Assembly: GCA_004297445.1 (NCBI GenBank)
Contig: SCUK01000032.1
Coordinates: 1-32,657, forward strand
DNA: 32,657 nt
Direction of reading: 5' to 3'
Origin: Anaerolineae bacterium
Lineage (GTDB): Bacteria > Chloroflexota > Anaerolineae > Anaerolineales > UBA11579
Shown one piece after another: positions 21,108-30,104 of this stretch; position 1 is the stretch's first letter, and every line of letters begins with the position of its first letter. A program made the translations under genes and the position numbers. The notes beneath the pieces were generated by a model. That model was not told the DNA's origin, searched no databases, and was given only the letters and a program-made list of their open reading frames with translations.

Positions 21108-23123
21108 TTAAGGCGCGGCGGCGCAGTCATACAGCACGCCGCCGCGGTCGGCGCGGAACGGCGGGACAATGGCGCAGTGTGCTTCCAGCCACTCATCCAC
21201 CCCGTTGCGCCGATAGCCCCGGCCCTCGCCGTCGTAATACACGAAGCGCAACTCGCCGTCCGCCACCAGCGCCGCAATGTCGGCGGCATCCACCACCGGG
21301 TCACCGCCGCTGAAACCGCCCATGTACAGCACCGGCCGCGAGGTCGCCAGCACAAAAGGCGCGCCGACCTGTGCGCTGGTCACGGCCACCAGGTAACGGG
21401 TGTTGGTGGTGTTGGCTTCAAGATAAGCAAGCAGGTCTTCGTCCACGCCCGGGTTGGCAAACCGCCCGCCGGGGCCGCTGTTCTCACCGCCGTAGGCCGC
21501 CGGCAGGTTGATGTTGGCGCTGTCTGACACAACGGTCTTGACCGTCCAGTAGCCGGGGAGGAGCAGCAGGGACGCCAGGGTGAGGGCAAAGAACGCTGCC
21601 CAACCGCCGCGCCCCTTGAAAACGTGAAGGGCGGCCAGAGCCCCGACCAGCATGGCGAGTCCAAAAACCGCCAGCGGCGTCAGCAGCCAGAGCGAGGTCA
21701 GGCCATACTGCCCGGCCAGCCAGATCTGAAAACCGAGCGTGGCGAGCGCGCCCAGCCCGAGCACCAGCCCGGCCAGCAGCGGCCGCACCGCTGAGAGCCG
21801 CCACAACTGGTACAGTCCCAGCGCCACGGCGGCAGCCAGCGGCGGGGCGAGCATGATCATGTAATAGGCATGGAACAATTCCGCCATACTGAAGAAGGCC
21901 AGGCAGGTGACCAGCCACCCGCCCCACAACAGCAATCCGCGCTGCGCCGGGGATGTGACCGGCCACGCCGGGCGGGCGGCGAAGACAGCCGCCACAAGAC
22001 CGAGCAAACCGAACGGCAACAACCAGCTCGCTTCCTTGCCCAGCGGAGCGACGAACAACCGCTCCACGCCGGGCACGCCGGTCTCAAAGGAGAAGGGCAC
22101 ACCCGCGGCCTGCGGGTTCGCCGGGCCATTGGCGGGGCCGCCGGTCTGGGGGCGATTGGGGGGCACATCGCCCCCTCGTGGCGTTGTCAGTTGTGGATTG
22201 TTGGGCGGCTGGCCGGGTGGCGGAGGTCCCTGCGGCGGCCCGGCGTCCGGCCCAGCGGCGCGGTTGCCGCGCAGGCCGCCAACGAGGCGGTTCAGCCCGT
22301 TGTGGCCGATGATGAGTTCCATCACGGTGTTGTCGGTGCTGCTGCCTACATACGGGCGCTGGTCGGCGGGCGTGAGGTCCACGGCGATGGGCCACGCCAG
22401 CGAGACGACCAGCAGCAGCCCGGTGGCCGCGCCCAGATGCAGGCCCTTGTGCCACCATTTGCGCGCCGCGCCGAAGAAGTACAGCGCATAGAACGCCGGC
22501 AGCGGCAGGAAGGCCTGCAGCATCTTGATGTTGAAGCCCAGCCCGACCAGCAGCGCGCCGAGATACACGTAGCGGCTCTGCCCCGTCTCAGTGGCTTTAA
22601 TGAACGCCCATGCCGCCAGCAGCAGCACGAACAGCAGTTGGCTGTCCATCGTGTTGTTGCGGTCGGTGGCGAGCAGGATGGGGGTGAAGGCCAGCACGGC
22701 GGCGGCCGCCAGACCTGCCCCGGGCCCGTACCAGCGCTTCACCAGCGCGTACATCAGCGGGATGCAGGCCAGCCCGGCCAGCATATTGGGCAACGACACC
22801 GCCACGCCGTTCACGCCGAAGACCGCGGCGAAAGCCGCTTCCACCCACAGGCCGAGCGGCGGCTTGTCCACGCTCACCGAGCCGCCCGGTTCGGCGGCCA
22901 CGAAGAAAAAGTTGTCCCACGATTGCAGCATGGCGTTGACCGCCGCGGTGTAGTAGCGGTTGGCATCGCCGATGGCGTCCAGGTGTGTGAAGTGCAGTCC
23001 GGCGGAAACGAGGAGCAAGGCCAGCAATATCAGGCGCGCCGGCGTCACGCCGGGCAGCAGGCGACGGTCCAGCCACGGGACGGCGGGGGCGGGTTGAGGG
23101 ACGAGGCGGGCAGAGACGGTCAT
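21108..23123 (-). CDS. YkcB-like GT39 membrane glycosyltransferase
   Basis: A 671-residue GT-C glycosyltransferase (GT39/PMT, YkcB-like) with about twelve membrane helices, expected to use a polyprenyl-linked sugar donor at the outer membrane face. The first loop carries DAIGDANRYYTAAVNAML and SVDKPPLGLWVEAAF, typical of the group. A Pro/Gly/Asn-rich low-complexity loop at about 286-345 (GPPPPGQPPNNPQ) is extracytoplasmic. The C-terminal soluble domain (from about 535) includes YLVAVTSAQVGAPFVLATSRPVLYMGGFSGGDP, as in YkcB relatives. The ATG at 23123 fits the family; the longer open frame runs into AT-rich repeat sequence. Acceptor unknown. Confidence 0.85.
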   Translation of the reverse strand: MTVSARLVPQPAPAVPWLDRRLLPGVTPARLILLALLLVSAGLHFTHLDAIGDANRYYTAAVNAMLQSWDNFFFVAAEPGGSVSVDKPPLGLWVEAAFAAVFGVNGVAVSLPNMLAGLACIPLMYALVKRWYGPGAGLAAAAVLAFTPILLATDRNNTMDSQLLFVLLLAAWAFIKATETGQSRYVYLGALLVGLGFNIKMLQAFLPLPAFYALYFFGAARKWWHKGLHLGAATGLLLVVSLAWPIAVDLTPADQRPYVGSSTDNTVMELIIGHNGLNRLVGGLRGNRAAGPDAGPPQGPPPPGQPPNNPQLTTPRGGDVPPNRPQTGGPANGPANPQAAGVPFSFETGVPGVERLFVAPLGKEASWLLPFGLLGLVAAVFAARPAWPVTSPAQRGLLLWGGWLVTCLAFFSMAELFHAYYMIMLAPPLAAAVALGLYQLWRLSAVRPLLAGLVLGLGALATLGFQIWLAGQYGLTSLWLLTPLAVFGLAMLVGALAALHVFKGRGGWAAFFALTLASLLLLPGYWTVKTVVSDSANINLPAAYGGENSGPGGRFANPGVDEDLLAYLEANTTNTRYLVAVTSAQVGAPFVLATSRPVLYMGGFSGGDPVVDAADIAALVADGELRFVYYDGEGRGYRRNGVDEWLEAHCAIVPPFRADRGGVLYDCAAAP

Positions 23124-23218
23124 AGGGGCGTGACTCAGGGTGGGATTGTACTGTGAGGAGTGTACGCCGCCGGTGTTGGCGGGACGTGATGGGGATGTAA
23201 AAAAGGGGTAAACGAAGG

Positions 23219-23262
23219 TGATTGATTTTGGATTGTTGATTTTAGATTGCTGATTGTTGCTT
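23219..23262. repeat. AT-rich GATTGTTGATT-type direct repeats
   Basis: Near-repeats of GATTGTTGATT occur (TGATTTTGGATTGTTGATTT, then TAGATTGCTGATTGTTGC). They lie between the GT39 gene and the pseudogene, in a base composition clearly unlike the rest of the window. Confidence 0.45.
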
Positions 23263-23278
23263 TGCTGCATAAATTGTC

Positions 23279-23284
23279 TATAAT
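23279..23284 (+). promoter_or_regulatory. -10 box before the broken 23.3-kb gene
   Basis: TATAAT 6 nt before an ATG at 23291, in the frame of the pseudogene but closed by TAA after ten codons. A TTG at 23324 follows that stop at once. Confidence 0.4.
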
Positions 23285-23323
23285 GGAACTATGAGTGCGG
23301 GCGATTCAAAGGACTTGGGATAA

Positions 23324-23746
23324 TTGAATAATAAAACAAGCTTGGGCTTATTGTCGTTAGAATCAGAAGTATTAGAAAAACTGGTTGATGGGGATCATCC
23401 AGTGCTGCTCGAGTTAAAGAGGTAACTTCTTTCTGTCATCAAGATTGAACGCAAGCTTACAGGGGTAGGTTTTTACCTGTCGTTTGTGCTTCCACCAGAG
23501 CAACCAAGATTGCATGAAAAATTCGATGTAAAACCAGACTTTGGGTTTGGTGATGTTCAGGCTGTAATAGATGGCTTAGATTATGGGGCAGGCTTCGTTC
23601 TATTTGTGACAGACGGCCTCATTACTGACTTGGAGGGATATACCTATGGCGAGGTTTGGCCGACCACGACAGACAAATTCTCCGTAACCTATAAAGGAGG
23701 GAACCGAACGATTAAGAAGTTAGAAGAACGTTGGACAAGGGAGTAA
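23324..23746 (+). pseudogene. Nonsense-mutated gene of unknown function
   Basis: One reading frame runs from a TTG at 23324 to the stop at 23744 with a single internal TAA at 23423. The first part reads LNNKTSLGLLSLESEVLEKL and VLLELKR; after the stop, LLSVIKIERKLTGVGFYLSF and the 86-residue part with DFGFGDVQAVIDGLDYGAGF. Both halves look like one alpha/beta protein, and CAA to TAA (Gln) is the simplest lesion. Translation might restart at the GTG at 23486. I do not recognise the family. Base composition is AT-richer than its neighbours, which suggests recent acquisition. A sequencing error is possible. Confidence 0.65.
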
Positions 23747-23835
23747 CTTGGATTCTAAGCCAACCTCATCTGCGTCCATCTGTGGTGAATGACTTTCAAT
23801 CCCGTCTTTTATTGTGAAAATTGTCACGGATATGG

Positions 23836-23841
23836 TAAAAT
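23836..23841 (+). promoter_or_regulatory. Leaderless-type -10 box of the SLC13 gene
   Basis: TAAAAT with 6 nt before the ATG at 23848; no ribosome-binding site fits in the gap. Confidence 0.5.
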
Positions 23842-23847
23842 CGGCGC

Positions 23848-25698
23848 ATGACCAACGCTGCCAAGGACCCCCACCCCCCTGAGAAACTGCGCTGGGGCTT
23901 GTGGGAGTGGGACATTGAACCGCTGCTGGCCACCGAAATGGCCCCGCCCCCGCCGAAGCGCGCCCCGCGCCCGCTGCTCACCCGCCAGACCATCATCAGC
24001 CTGCTCATCGCCCTCGGCATGGCGACGCTCGGCTACCTCTTCGGCCCGGCCGACCTGGCCGAAGGCGCGTATCAGGCCGACATCACCCTCCACCAGCCGG
24101 ACGGCGTGTACGGCGGCAGCGTCCAGTTTGACCTCGCCCCCACCGGGCAGGATGCCGCGCGCCACGCCTTCCCCGCCGGCGGGAACACCCTCATCATCGA
24201 AGCGCGTCCGGCGTACGCCGCCTCCATCGGGCACGACATCACCTACCGCATCCTGCTCCTCACGCCGGACGGCGTGCCGCTGCCGCTGGAAGCGCGCCAC
24301 GCGTCATCCATCATCACCGGCGACGGCTACGAGCAAGACCTGCCGCCCACCGGCACCGAGGGCGACTGGCTGACCTTCAAGATGCGCCAGCCGCAAAAGG
24401 CGCGCATCGCCGTGGCATTGCTGCTGGCCGTCGCCACCCTGTGGCTCACCGAGGTCATCCCGCTGTCGGCCACCGCGTTCGTGGTGCCGGTGGTGGCGGT
24501 GGCCGCGGGCATCAGCACCCCCAGCAGCAGTTTGCAGCCATTCTTCTCGCCCATCGTGGCGCTGTTCTTCGCCGGATTTCTGCTGGCGGAAGCGCTGGGC
24601 CGCTCGGAGGTGGACCGCCTGCTGGCGCTCAACGTACTGCGGCGCGCCAGCCTGAAACCTTCCCTGCTCATGCTCACGATGATGGCGCTGGCGGCCTTCA
24701 TCTCGCTGTGGATGTCCAACACTGCCAGCGTGGCGCTGCTGCTGCCGATTGCTTTGGCCGTCATCGCCCGCATGCCGAACGGCGGCCAGCAAGCCAGTTT
24801 CCGCAAGGCCATCATCCTGGGCATCGCCTATGCGGCCAGCGTGGGCGGCATCGGGTCGGCCATCGGCACGCCCGCCAACATCCTGGCGCTGGACTTCCTG
24901 CGCCAGTACGGCGTGGCCGACCTGGCCTTCGTCGATTGGTTCGCCTTCGGCCTGCCGGTGGTGTTGATCATGGTGCCGATTCTGTGGGCCTTCCTGTGGC
25001 TGGCCTTCAAGGTCAAGATGCCGGCGGTGGACGAAACCGCGGCACGCAAGGTGTATGAGGATGAACTGCGCGCCATGGGCCGCCCCACCACCGAGCAGGT
25101 CACCCTGATTGGCGTGTTCCTGATTACCGTGGCGCTGTGGATGACGGAAGAGTGGCACGGCATCGACACCGGCATTGTGGCGCTGGGCGCGACGCTGGTG
25201 CTGTTCCTCACCAACAGCCTGCAGAAAGAAGACCTCGGCAAATTGAACTGGAACGCCCTGCTCACCTTCGGCGGCGGGCTGGCGATTGGCAACGTACTGG
25301 TGACCACCGGCGTCTCGGACTGGATCGCCCTGCGGCTGGTGGGGCTGGCGGGCCTGCCGCCACTGCTGGTGGTGTTCCTCGTGGCCGGGCTCACCCTCGT
25401 CATCGGCGCGTTCATCTCCAACACTGCCTGCGCCGCCATGCTCATCCCCCTGGCGATTCCGCTGGCGCAAATCCTCCACATGGACCCGCGGCTGATGGTG
25501 GCGGTCATCGCCATCGGTTCCTCGATTGACTTCGCCCTGGTCATCGGCACGCCGCCCACGATGATGGCCTATTCAACCGGCTATTTCTCTGTCAAGGAGA
25601 TCTTCCAGCGCGGCATCCTGCTGGACGTCATCGGCCTGCTGGTGCTGTCATTCGGGGTGATCTGGATCTGGAAGTTGTTGGGCGTAGTGGTGTTCTAA
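23848..25698 (+). CDS. SLC13/DASS family anion transporter with N-terminal domain
   Basis: A 616-residue transporter of the divalent anion:sodium symporter (SLC13/DASS) family, which imports dicarboxylates, sulfate or similar anions. Both SNT signatures are present: MSNTASVALLLPIALAV near 290 and ISNTACAAMLIPLAIPLA near 525. GIGSAIGTPANILALDFL and IGTPPTMMAYSTGYF are the re-entrant-loop motifs. The core starts near residue 187. Before it come a cytoplasmic N-terminus, one membrane helix (about 51-68) and a beta-rich extracytoplasmic segment of about 115 residues (AYQADITLHQPDGVYGGSVQF). That extension is not usual in the family. Substrate unknown. Confidence 0.88.
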   Translation: MTNAAKDPHPPEKLRWGLWEWDIEPLLATEMAPPPPKRAPRPLLTRQTIISLLIALGMATLGYLFGPADLAEGAYQADITLHQPDGVYGGSVQFDLAPTGQDAARHAFPAGGNTLIIEARPAYAASIGHDITYRILLLTPDGVPLPLEARHASSIITGDGYEQDLPPTGTEGDWLTFKMRQPQKARIAVALLLAVATLWLTEVIPLSATAFVVPVVAVAAGISTPSSSLQPFFSPIVALFFAGFLLAEALGRSEVDRLLALNVLRRASLKPSLLMLTMMALAAFISLWMSNTASVALLLPIALAVIARMPNGGQQASFRKAIILGIAYAASVGGIGSAIGTPANILALDFLRQYGVADLAFVDWFAFGLPVVLIMVPILWAFLWLAFKVKMPAVDETAARKVYEDELRAMGRPTTEQVTLIGVFLITVALWMTEEWHGIDTGIVALGATLVLFLTNSLQKEDLGKLNWNALLTFGGGLAIGNVLVTTGVSDWIALRLVGLAGLPPLLVVFLVAGLTLVIGAFISNTACAAMLIPLAIPLAQILHMDPRLMVAVIAIGSSIDFALVIGTPPTMMAYSTGYFSVKEIFQRGILLDVIGLLVLSFGVIWIWKLLGVVVF

Positions 25699-25743
25699 GA
25701 CCTGACTCCCCACCCTCTGCTGCAACAGAGCACTTAGCGATCA

Positions 25744-25772
25744 GTAGGGGCGGGTTTCAAGCCCGCCCCTAC
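25744..25772. repeat. Perfect GC-rich hairpin repeat (REP-like)
   Basis: GTAGGGGCGGG and CCCGCCCCTAC form a perfect 11-bp stem with a 7-nt loop in the 240-nt spacer between the transporter and the histidine kinase genes. It resembles widely dispersed intergenic palindromes and may also act as a terminator, though the following T stretch (GTTTT) is short. The rest of the spacer shows no gene. Confidence 0.7.
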
Positions 25773-25891
25773 GAAGTTTTCGGGGATACTCTGGAGAGCC
25801 AAACAGCTTCAGGCGAGTCGGTTTGTTCCATTAGGACTTCTGAACGACCAAAAGGGGACATCTGTCCGGTCAAATCGGCCTACTTCCACCC

Positions 25892-25897
25892 TAAAAT
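25892..25897 (+). promoter_or_regulatory. -10-like box before the two-component operon
   Basis: TAAAAT 41 nt upstream of the ATG at 25939. Weak, because the -35 region is not convincing. Confidence 0.35.
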
Positions 25898-25938
25898 GAA
25901 GAATAGGACGGGTGCGACTCCCGTCCGGAACAACGCGC

Positions 25939-27453
25939 ATGAACCTCTCGCATACCAGCCTCGGATTTGTCTACTTTGCCTATGGCCTGGCGTTCTTCGC
26001 CATGGGGCTGGCCATCATCCTCGAACACGCCCGCGGCTCGGACCTGCGCCTGCGCCTCGCCCTGCGCCCGTTCGCCGGGTTCGGCCTGATTCACGGCCTG
26101 CACGAATGGGTGGCGATGCTGCAACACTGGGCGTTGGTGCCGGACTACGGCCCCAAAGGGCAAATCTGGGAAGGCGCAAAACTGGCCCTGCTGGCCTTTT
26201 CGTTCCTCTCGCTGGCGGGCTTCGGCACCTCCCTGCTGGCTCCGGACCTGCGGCGGCGGCGCATCTCCCTGCTGGTGCCGCTGGTCATGGCCGGCATCTG
26301 GGCTTTTGGCGTCATGGCCTTCATCGGCCAGTACACAGTATTAAGCGGCCTGTGGCGGGTGGCCGACGTCTGGACGCGCTATTCACTAGGCATCCCCGCC
26401 TCAGTGATGGCCAGCCTGGGGCTTGTGGCGCAGCAGCGCGCCTTCCGCCACGCGGGCATGGCGGAGTTCGGGCGTGACAGCCTGATGGCCGCGCTCGGCT
26501 TCGGTTGGTACGGGCTGATAGGCCAGCTCTTCGGACCGCAGAGCCGGCTGGTGCCTTCCACCTTTCTCAATCAGGACCTGTTCTTCACCTGGTTCGGCTT
26601 CCCGGTGCAGTTGTTCCGCGCCGCGCTGGCCGGGTTCATCACCTTGTTCGTCATTCGCATGATGCGCTCGTTTGACAGCGAGATTCACCGCCAGATCGAA
26701 AGCCTGCAGCGGGCGCGGCTGGAAGAAGCCGAGCGCCGCGAGACGCTGCGCGGCGAGCAGTTAAAGCGCATCGTGGACGCCCAGGAAGCCGAACGTCAGC
26801 GGATTGCCCGCGAACTGCACGACGATACCGGCCAGGCGCTCACCGCCATCGGGCTGGGACTGCGCGGCGTGGCCAACAACCTGCGCGCCGACCCAGCGCT
26901 GGCCGCCGCCAACCTGGCACGGCTGGAAGCCCTCACCGGCCGCTCGCTGGACGAACTACAACGCATGATTCGCAACCTGCGCCCCTCGCACCTGGATGAC
27001 CTCGGCCTGCCCGCCGCCCTGCGCTGGTACGGCGGGGAACTGGGCGAAGCCGCACGCTTCGAATTCCATTTTGAGGAAGTGGGCGCGGCGCGGCAATTGC
27101 CGGAAGCGCTCAAAGTGGCGCTGTTCCGCATCGCTCAGGAAGCCCTGACCAACATCATCAAGCATGCCGGAGCGCACAACGTCTGGGTGACGCTGAGGTA
27201 TTCCGAACACCAAATGGCCGTGACCGTGCGCGATGATGGCTGCGGCTTTGACCCGCTGGCGATTGATGCGCGCCGCAAGCCCTCCTGGGGGCTGTTGGGA
27301 ATGCGCGAACGCGCCGCCCTGCTCAACGGCGATTTCGACCTGCAAAGCCGACCCGGCCAGGGGACGTCCATCACCGTCAGCATCCCCTGCCCCGACCTGC
27401 CTTCCCTGATTCACGTGGAGTCCTACGATGACCATCCGCTTACTGTTGATTGA
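25939..27453 (+). CDS. NarL-type membrane sensor histidine kinase
   Basis: A 504-residue histidine kinase. The first 245 residues hold about seven hydrophobic segments, a membrane sensor domain of unrecognised type with several His residues in the first loops (GLIHGLHEWVAMLQHW). A coiled-coil stretch (about 247-285) leads to the HisKA_3 domain with phospho-acceptor His294 in RIARELHDDTGQAL. The HATPase domain shows NIIKHAGAHNVWV (N box), VRDDGCGFDP (G1) and GLLGMRERAALL. It phosphorylates the response regulator encoded next, whose gene overlaps it by 26 nt. The ATG at 25939 is preferred over a GTG at 25912. The signal is unknown. Confidence 0.9.
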   Translation: MNLSHTSLGFVYFAYGLAFFAMGLAIILEHARGSDLRLRLALRPFAGFGLIHGLHEWVAMLQHWALVPDYGPKGQIWEGAKLALLAFSFLSLAGFGTSLLAPDLRRRRISLLVPLVMAGIWAFGVMAFIGQYTVLSGLWRVADVWTRYSLGIPASVMASLGLVAQQRAFRHAGMAEFGRDSLMAALGFGWYGLIGQLFGPQSRLVPSTFLNQDLFFTWFGFPVQLFRAALAGFITLFVIRMMRSFDSEIHRQIESLQRARLEEAERRETLRGEQLKRIVDAQEAERQRIARELHDDTGQALTAIGLGLRGVANNLRADPALAAANLARLEALTGRSLDELQRMIRNLRPSHLDDLGLPAALRWYGGELGEAARFEFHFEEVGAARQLPEALKVALFRIAQEALTNIIKHAGAHNVWVTLRYSEHQMAVTVRDDGCGFDPLAIDARRKPSWGLLGMRERAALLNGDFDLQSRPGQGTSITVSIPCPDLPSLIHVESYDDHPLTVD

Positions 27454-28075
27454 CGACCATGCCGTGGTGCGTTCCGGCCTGCGTATGATTCTGGAGGGCG
27501 AATCGGACATGCACATCGCCGCCGAGGCTGAGACCGCCGCCGAAGGCATTGCCGCCGCCGCCAAACACCAGCCGGATGTCATCCTGATGGACATTGGCCT
27601 GCCGGACATGTCCGGCATTGAAGCGACACAGAAAATCAAGCAGGCCACGCCCGCCTGTGCCATCGTGGCGCTGACGATTCACGAAGACCAGGAATATTTC
27701 TTCAAGATGCTGGAAGCCGGGGCCAGTGGCTATGTGCCCAAACGCGCCGCGCCGGAAGAACTGCTCAACGCCATACGCACGGCTGCCGCCGGGGGCGTGT
27801 ACCTGTTCCCCAGCCTGGCCAAACTGCTGGTCAAAGACTTCCTGACCATGGCCGACGAGCGCGGCGACGAGATGCTGGACGGCCTGACCGAACGCGAGCA
27901 GGAAGTGCTGCGCTGGATTGCCGACGGCCTGCCCAACACTGAGATCGCCAACCGCTTGAGCATCAGCCCCAAGACCGTATCGCGCCATCGCGAAAACATC
28001 ATGAGCAAGCTCAACATCCATTCACGGTCGGAACTGGTGCGTTACGCCATCCGCAAGGGGATTATCAAGGCTTAA
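27428..28075 (+). CDS. NarL/LuxR-type response regulator
   Basis: A 215-residue response regulator. The receiver domain has acidic Asp9-Asp10, phospho-acceptor Asp55 (VILMDIGLPD), Thr83 and Lys105 (GYVPKRA). The C-terminal LuxR helix-turn-helix runs from about 154: LTEREQEVLRWIADGLPNTE and IANRLSISPKTVSRHRENIM, with family-typical residues. Phosphorylation by the upstream kinase should control DNA binding. The start lies inside the end of the kinase gene, consistent with translational coupling. Targets are unknown; no palindromic sites are evident nearby. Confidence 0.95.
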   Translation: MTIRLLLIDDHAVVRSGLRMILEGESDMHIAAEAETAAEGIAAAAKHQPDVILMDIGLPDMSGIEATQKIKQATPACAIVALTIHEDQEYFFKMLEAGASGYVPKRAAPEELLNAIRTAAAGGVYLFPSLAKLLVKDFLTMADERGDEMLDGLTEREQEVLRWIADGLPNTEIANRLSISPKTVSRHRENIMSKLNIHSRSELVRYAIRKGIIKA

Positions 28076-28110
28076 CAGGAAGAGGGGATATTGGGCGACG
28101 GGCGTCTGTC

Positions 28111-28830
28111 TTACGGCCCTTGCACGCCCAGCGCGGCGAGGATAGCCACAATGAGCGGCGCGATGACCAGCGCCGGCAGGAAATTCCCCACCCGAATCGG
28201 TTTGATTTCCAGCAGGCTGGACACCGCCAGCCCGATGAGCAGCACCCCGCCCACCGCCGTCATCTCCGCCATCATTGGCACGCTAATGAGCGCCTGTGCC
28301 TGCGCCGCCAGCAGACTTAACCCGCCCTGGTAGACCAGAATCACGATGACCGAGAACAGCACACCGGCCCCCAGCGAGGAAGCGAAGGCCAGCGCCGCGA
28401 AGCCGTCGAGCACGCTCTTGATGGCCAGCAGCGAATAATCGCCGGTAAGCCCATCCTGAATCGAGCCCAGAATCGTCATCGGCCCCACGCAGAACAACAG
28501 CGAAGCGGTGAGGAAGCCGCGGATGAAGCGGTTGGATGTGCCACCCTCGCCCGTGCCGCCGGCGAAGCGCCGCTCCAGCCAGCCGCCGAAGTTCTGCAAC
28601 GCCAGTTCGATTTGCAGCCATTCGCCCAGCACCCCGCCCAGCAGCAGACCGCCCAGCACGACGATGGGGTTGCCGCTCTCAGTGAACATCTGGAAACCGA
28701 TGGCGGCGGTGAACAGCCCCAACCCGGCCACCACCGTACTGCGTACGCGCTCGGGGAGTCGCGCCCCGAACAGCAGGCCCAGCGCGCCGCCAACCAGCAC
28801 GGTGACGATGTTGAGGATGGTTCCGGTCAT
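28111..28830 (-). CDS. DUF554 family membrane protein
   Basis: A 239-residue protein with about seven hydrophobic segments of the DUF554 (YdfK/YqgA-like) family. Typical are the N-terminal GTILNIVTVLVGGALGLLFG, NPIVVLGGLLLGGVLGEWLQIE near 53-74, the loop with SNRFIRGFLTASLLFCVGPMTILGSIQDGL and a C-terminal FLPALVIAPLIVAI. A transport role has been suggested for the family but is not settled. GGAGG lies upstream of the ATG. It is convergent with the response regulator gene. Confidence 0.9.
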   Translation of the reverse strand: MTGTILNIVTVLVGGALGLLFGARLPERVRSTVVAGLGLFTAAIGFQMFTESGNPIVVLGGLLLGGVLGEWLQIELALQNFGGWLERRFAGGTGEGGTSNRFIRGFLTASLLFCVGPMTILGSIQDGLTGDYSLLAIKSVLDGFAALAFASSLGAGVLFSVIVILVYQGGLSLLAAQAQALISVPMMAEMTAVGGVLLIGLAVSSLLEIKPIRVGNFLPALVIAPLIVAILAALGVQGP

Positions 28831-28863
28831 GGGGCCTCCATTTTGAATGGGCGTGATTGTGAA

Positions 28864-30054
28864 CTACCTCGCAGCAAGCTGCGGGGCTTCTGACTTCTTC
28901 GTCCCAGCCTGGATGTACTGCCTGCCAGGTCTTACATGGACTCCGTCAGCGTGACTTCCCGTGGTTCCCACGGTAGTTTGGTTCAACAGGTTGATCGCCG
29001 CATTGACGTCGCGATCGTGCTGCACGCCGCACAGCGAGCACTCCCAGGTACGCACATTCAGCGGCATGCTGCTCATCTCACTCCCCCAGGCTGAGCAGGT
29101 CTTGCTCGAAGGATACCAGCGGTCGGTAACCACGACTTCATAACCGTACCACGCCCCCTTGTAGGCCAGCATGCCCACAAACTGCCCCCAGCCGGCATCC
29201 GAGATGTGCTTCGCCAGCCGCCGATTTTGCAGTATGCCCCGGATATGCAGGTCTTCGATGGCGATCAGGCGGTGCTCTTCGACCAGCACCCGGCTCAACT
29301 TGTGCTGGAAGTCGCGCCGCTGGTTGGCGATCTGCTCATGCTGGCGGGCGACCTTCTGTCGCTGTCGCTCCCAACCCGCACTGCCTTTCTGCCTGCGGGA
29401 CAGGCTCTTTTGCAGACGCCGCGATCGGCGTTCGGCTTGCAGCACATGGCGCGGATTCTCAAACTTGCGGCCATCCGAGAGCGCGGCAAACGCGCTCAGG
29501 CCGAGGTCGAGCCCAGCCAGCTCCCCTTGCGGGTCTGGCGCGGCGATCTCCAGCTCCACCTGGAAGGCTGCATAATAGCGACCGCTCCTGGTTTTCGACA
29601 CGGTCACATTCTTGATCGTTCCTTCCAGCGGGCTGTGGAATACCGTCCTGATCCAGCCGACTTTCGGTAGATATGTGCGCCGGGCGGCGAGATCCACCTT
29701 CACCCGCTGCGGGTAGCGGAGCGATTGTTCCGCCCGGCGCGACTTGAAACGAGGGAGCCTGGCGCGGCCTTCAAAGAAGTTGACGAACGCCCGCTCCAGG
29801 TCCTTGAGTGTCTGCTGCAGCACCTGGCTGTCGGCTTCCCGCAACCAGCCATGCTCAGGGTCGCGTTTGAGTGTCGTCAGCATCAGGGCGGTGTCGTGGT
29901 AGCGCAAGCCTTCTTGATGGGTCGCATAGTGCTCCCGACGCACCTGAAGAAAGTGGTTGTAGACAAACCGGGCATGGCCGAACTGCGCGGCCAGCGTCTG
30001 CTGCTGGGCCTGGTTGGGATACAGTCGGAACTTGAAAGCTTTGCGGATCAGCAC
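28864..30054 (-). CDS. tnpB: TnpB RNA-guided nuclease-type protein
   Basis: A 396-residue TnpB (OrfB/IS1341 type), the family of RNA-guided endonucleases ancestral to Cas12. The N-terminal AFKFRLYPNQAQQQTL and a basic RNA-binding part precede the RuvC motifs: GLDLGLSAFAAL (Asp183), IAIEDLHI (Glu267) and HDRDVNAAINLL (Asp347/349). The zinc ribbon is CSAWG...CSLCG: Cys320, Cys339 and Cys342 are present but the usual second Cys is Trp323 (TGG). It starts with GTG at 30054. The last codons (EAPQLAAR) are encoded by the right-end hairpin, so a guide RNA would be processed from the 3' end of this transcript. Confidence 0.9.
   Translation of the reverse strand: MLIRKAFKFRLYPNQAQQQTLAAQFGHARFVYNHFLQVRREHYATHQEGLRYHDTALMLTTLKRDPEHGWLREADSQVLQQTLKDLERAFVNFFEGRARLPRFKSRRAEQSLRYPQRVKVDLAARRTYLPKVGWIRTVFHSPLEGTIKNVTVSKTRSGRYYAAFQVELEIAAPDPQGELAGLDLGLSAFAALSDGRKFENPRHVLQAERRSRRLQKSLSRRQKGSAGWERQRQKVARQHEQIANQRRDFQHKLSRVLVEEHRLIAIEDLHIRGILQNRRLAKHISDAGWGQFVGMLAYKGAWYGYEVVVTDRWYPSSKTCSAWGSEMSSMPLNVRTWECSLCGVQHDRDVNAAINLLNQTTVGTTGSHADGVHVRPGRQYIQAGTKKSEAPQLAAR
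28867..28886. repeat. Right-end hairpin of the tnpB element
   Basis: A 9-bp stem (one T-G wobble) with an AA loop that overlaps the last codons of tnpB. It shares GCAGCAAGCTG with the left end. Confidence 0.65.
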
Positions 30055-30104
30055 GCCTTATTGTAGCACGCATGTTCTCAACTGCGCGACAGGCCGACCT
30101 GGTT

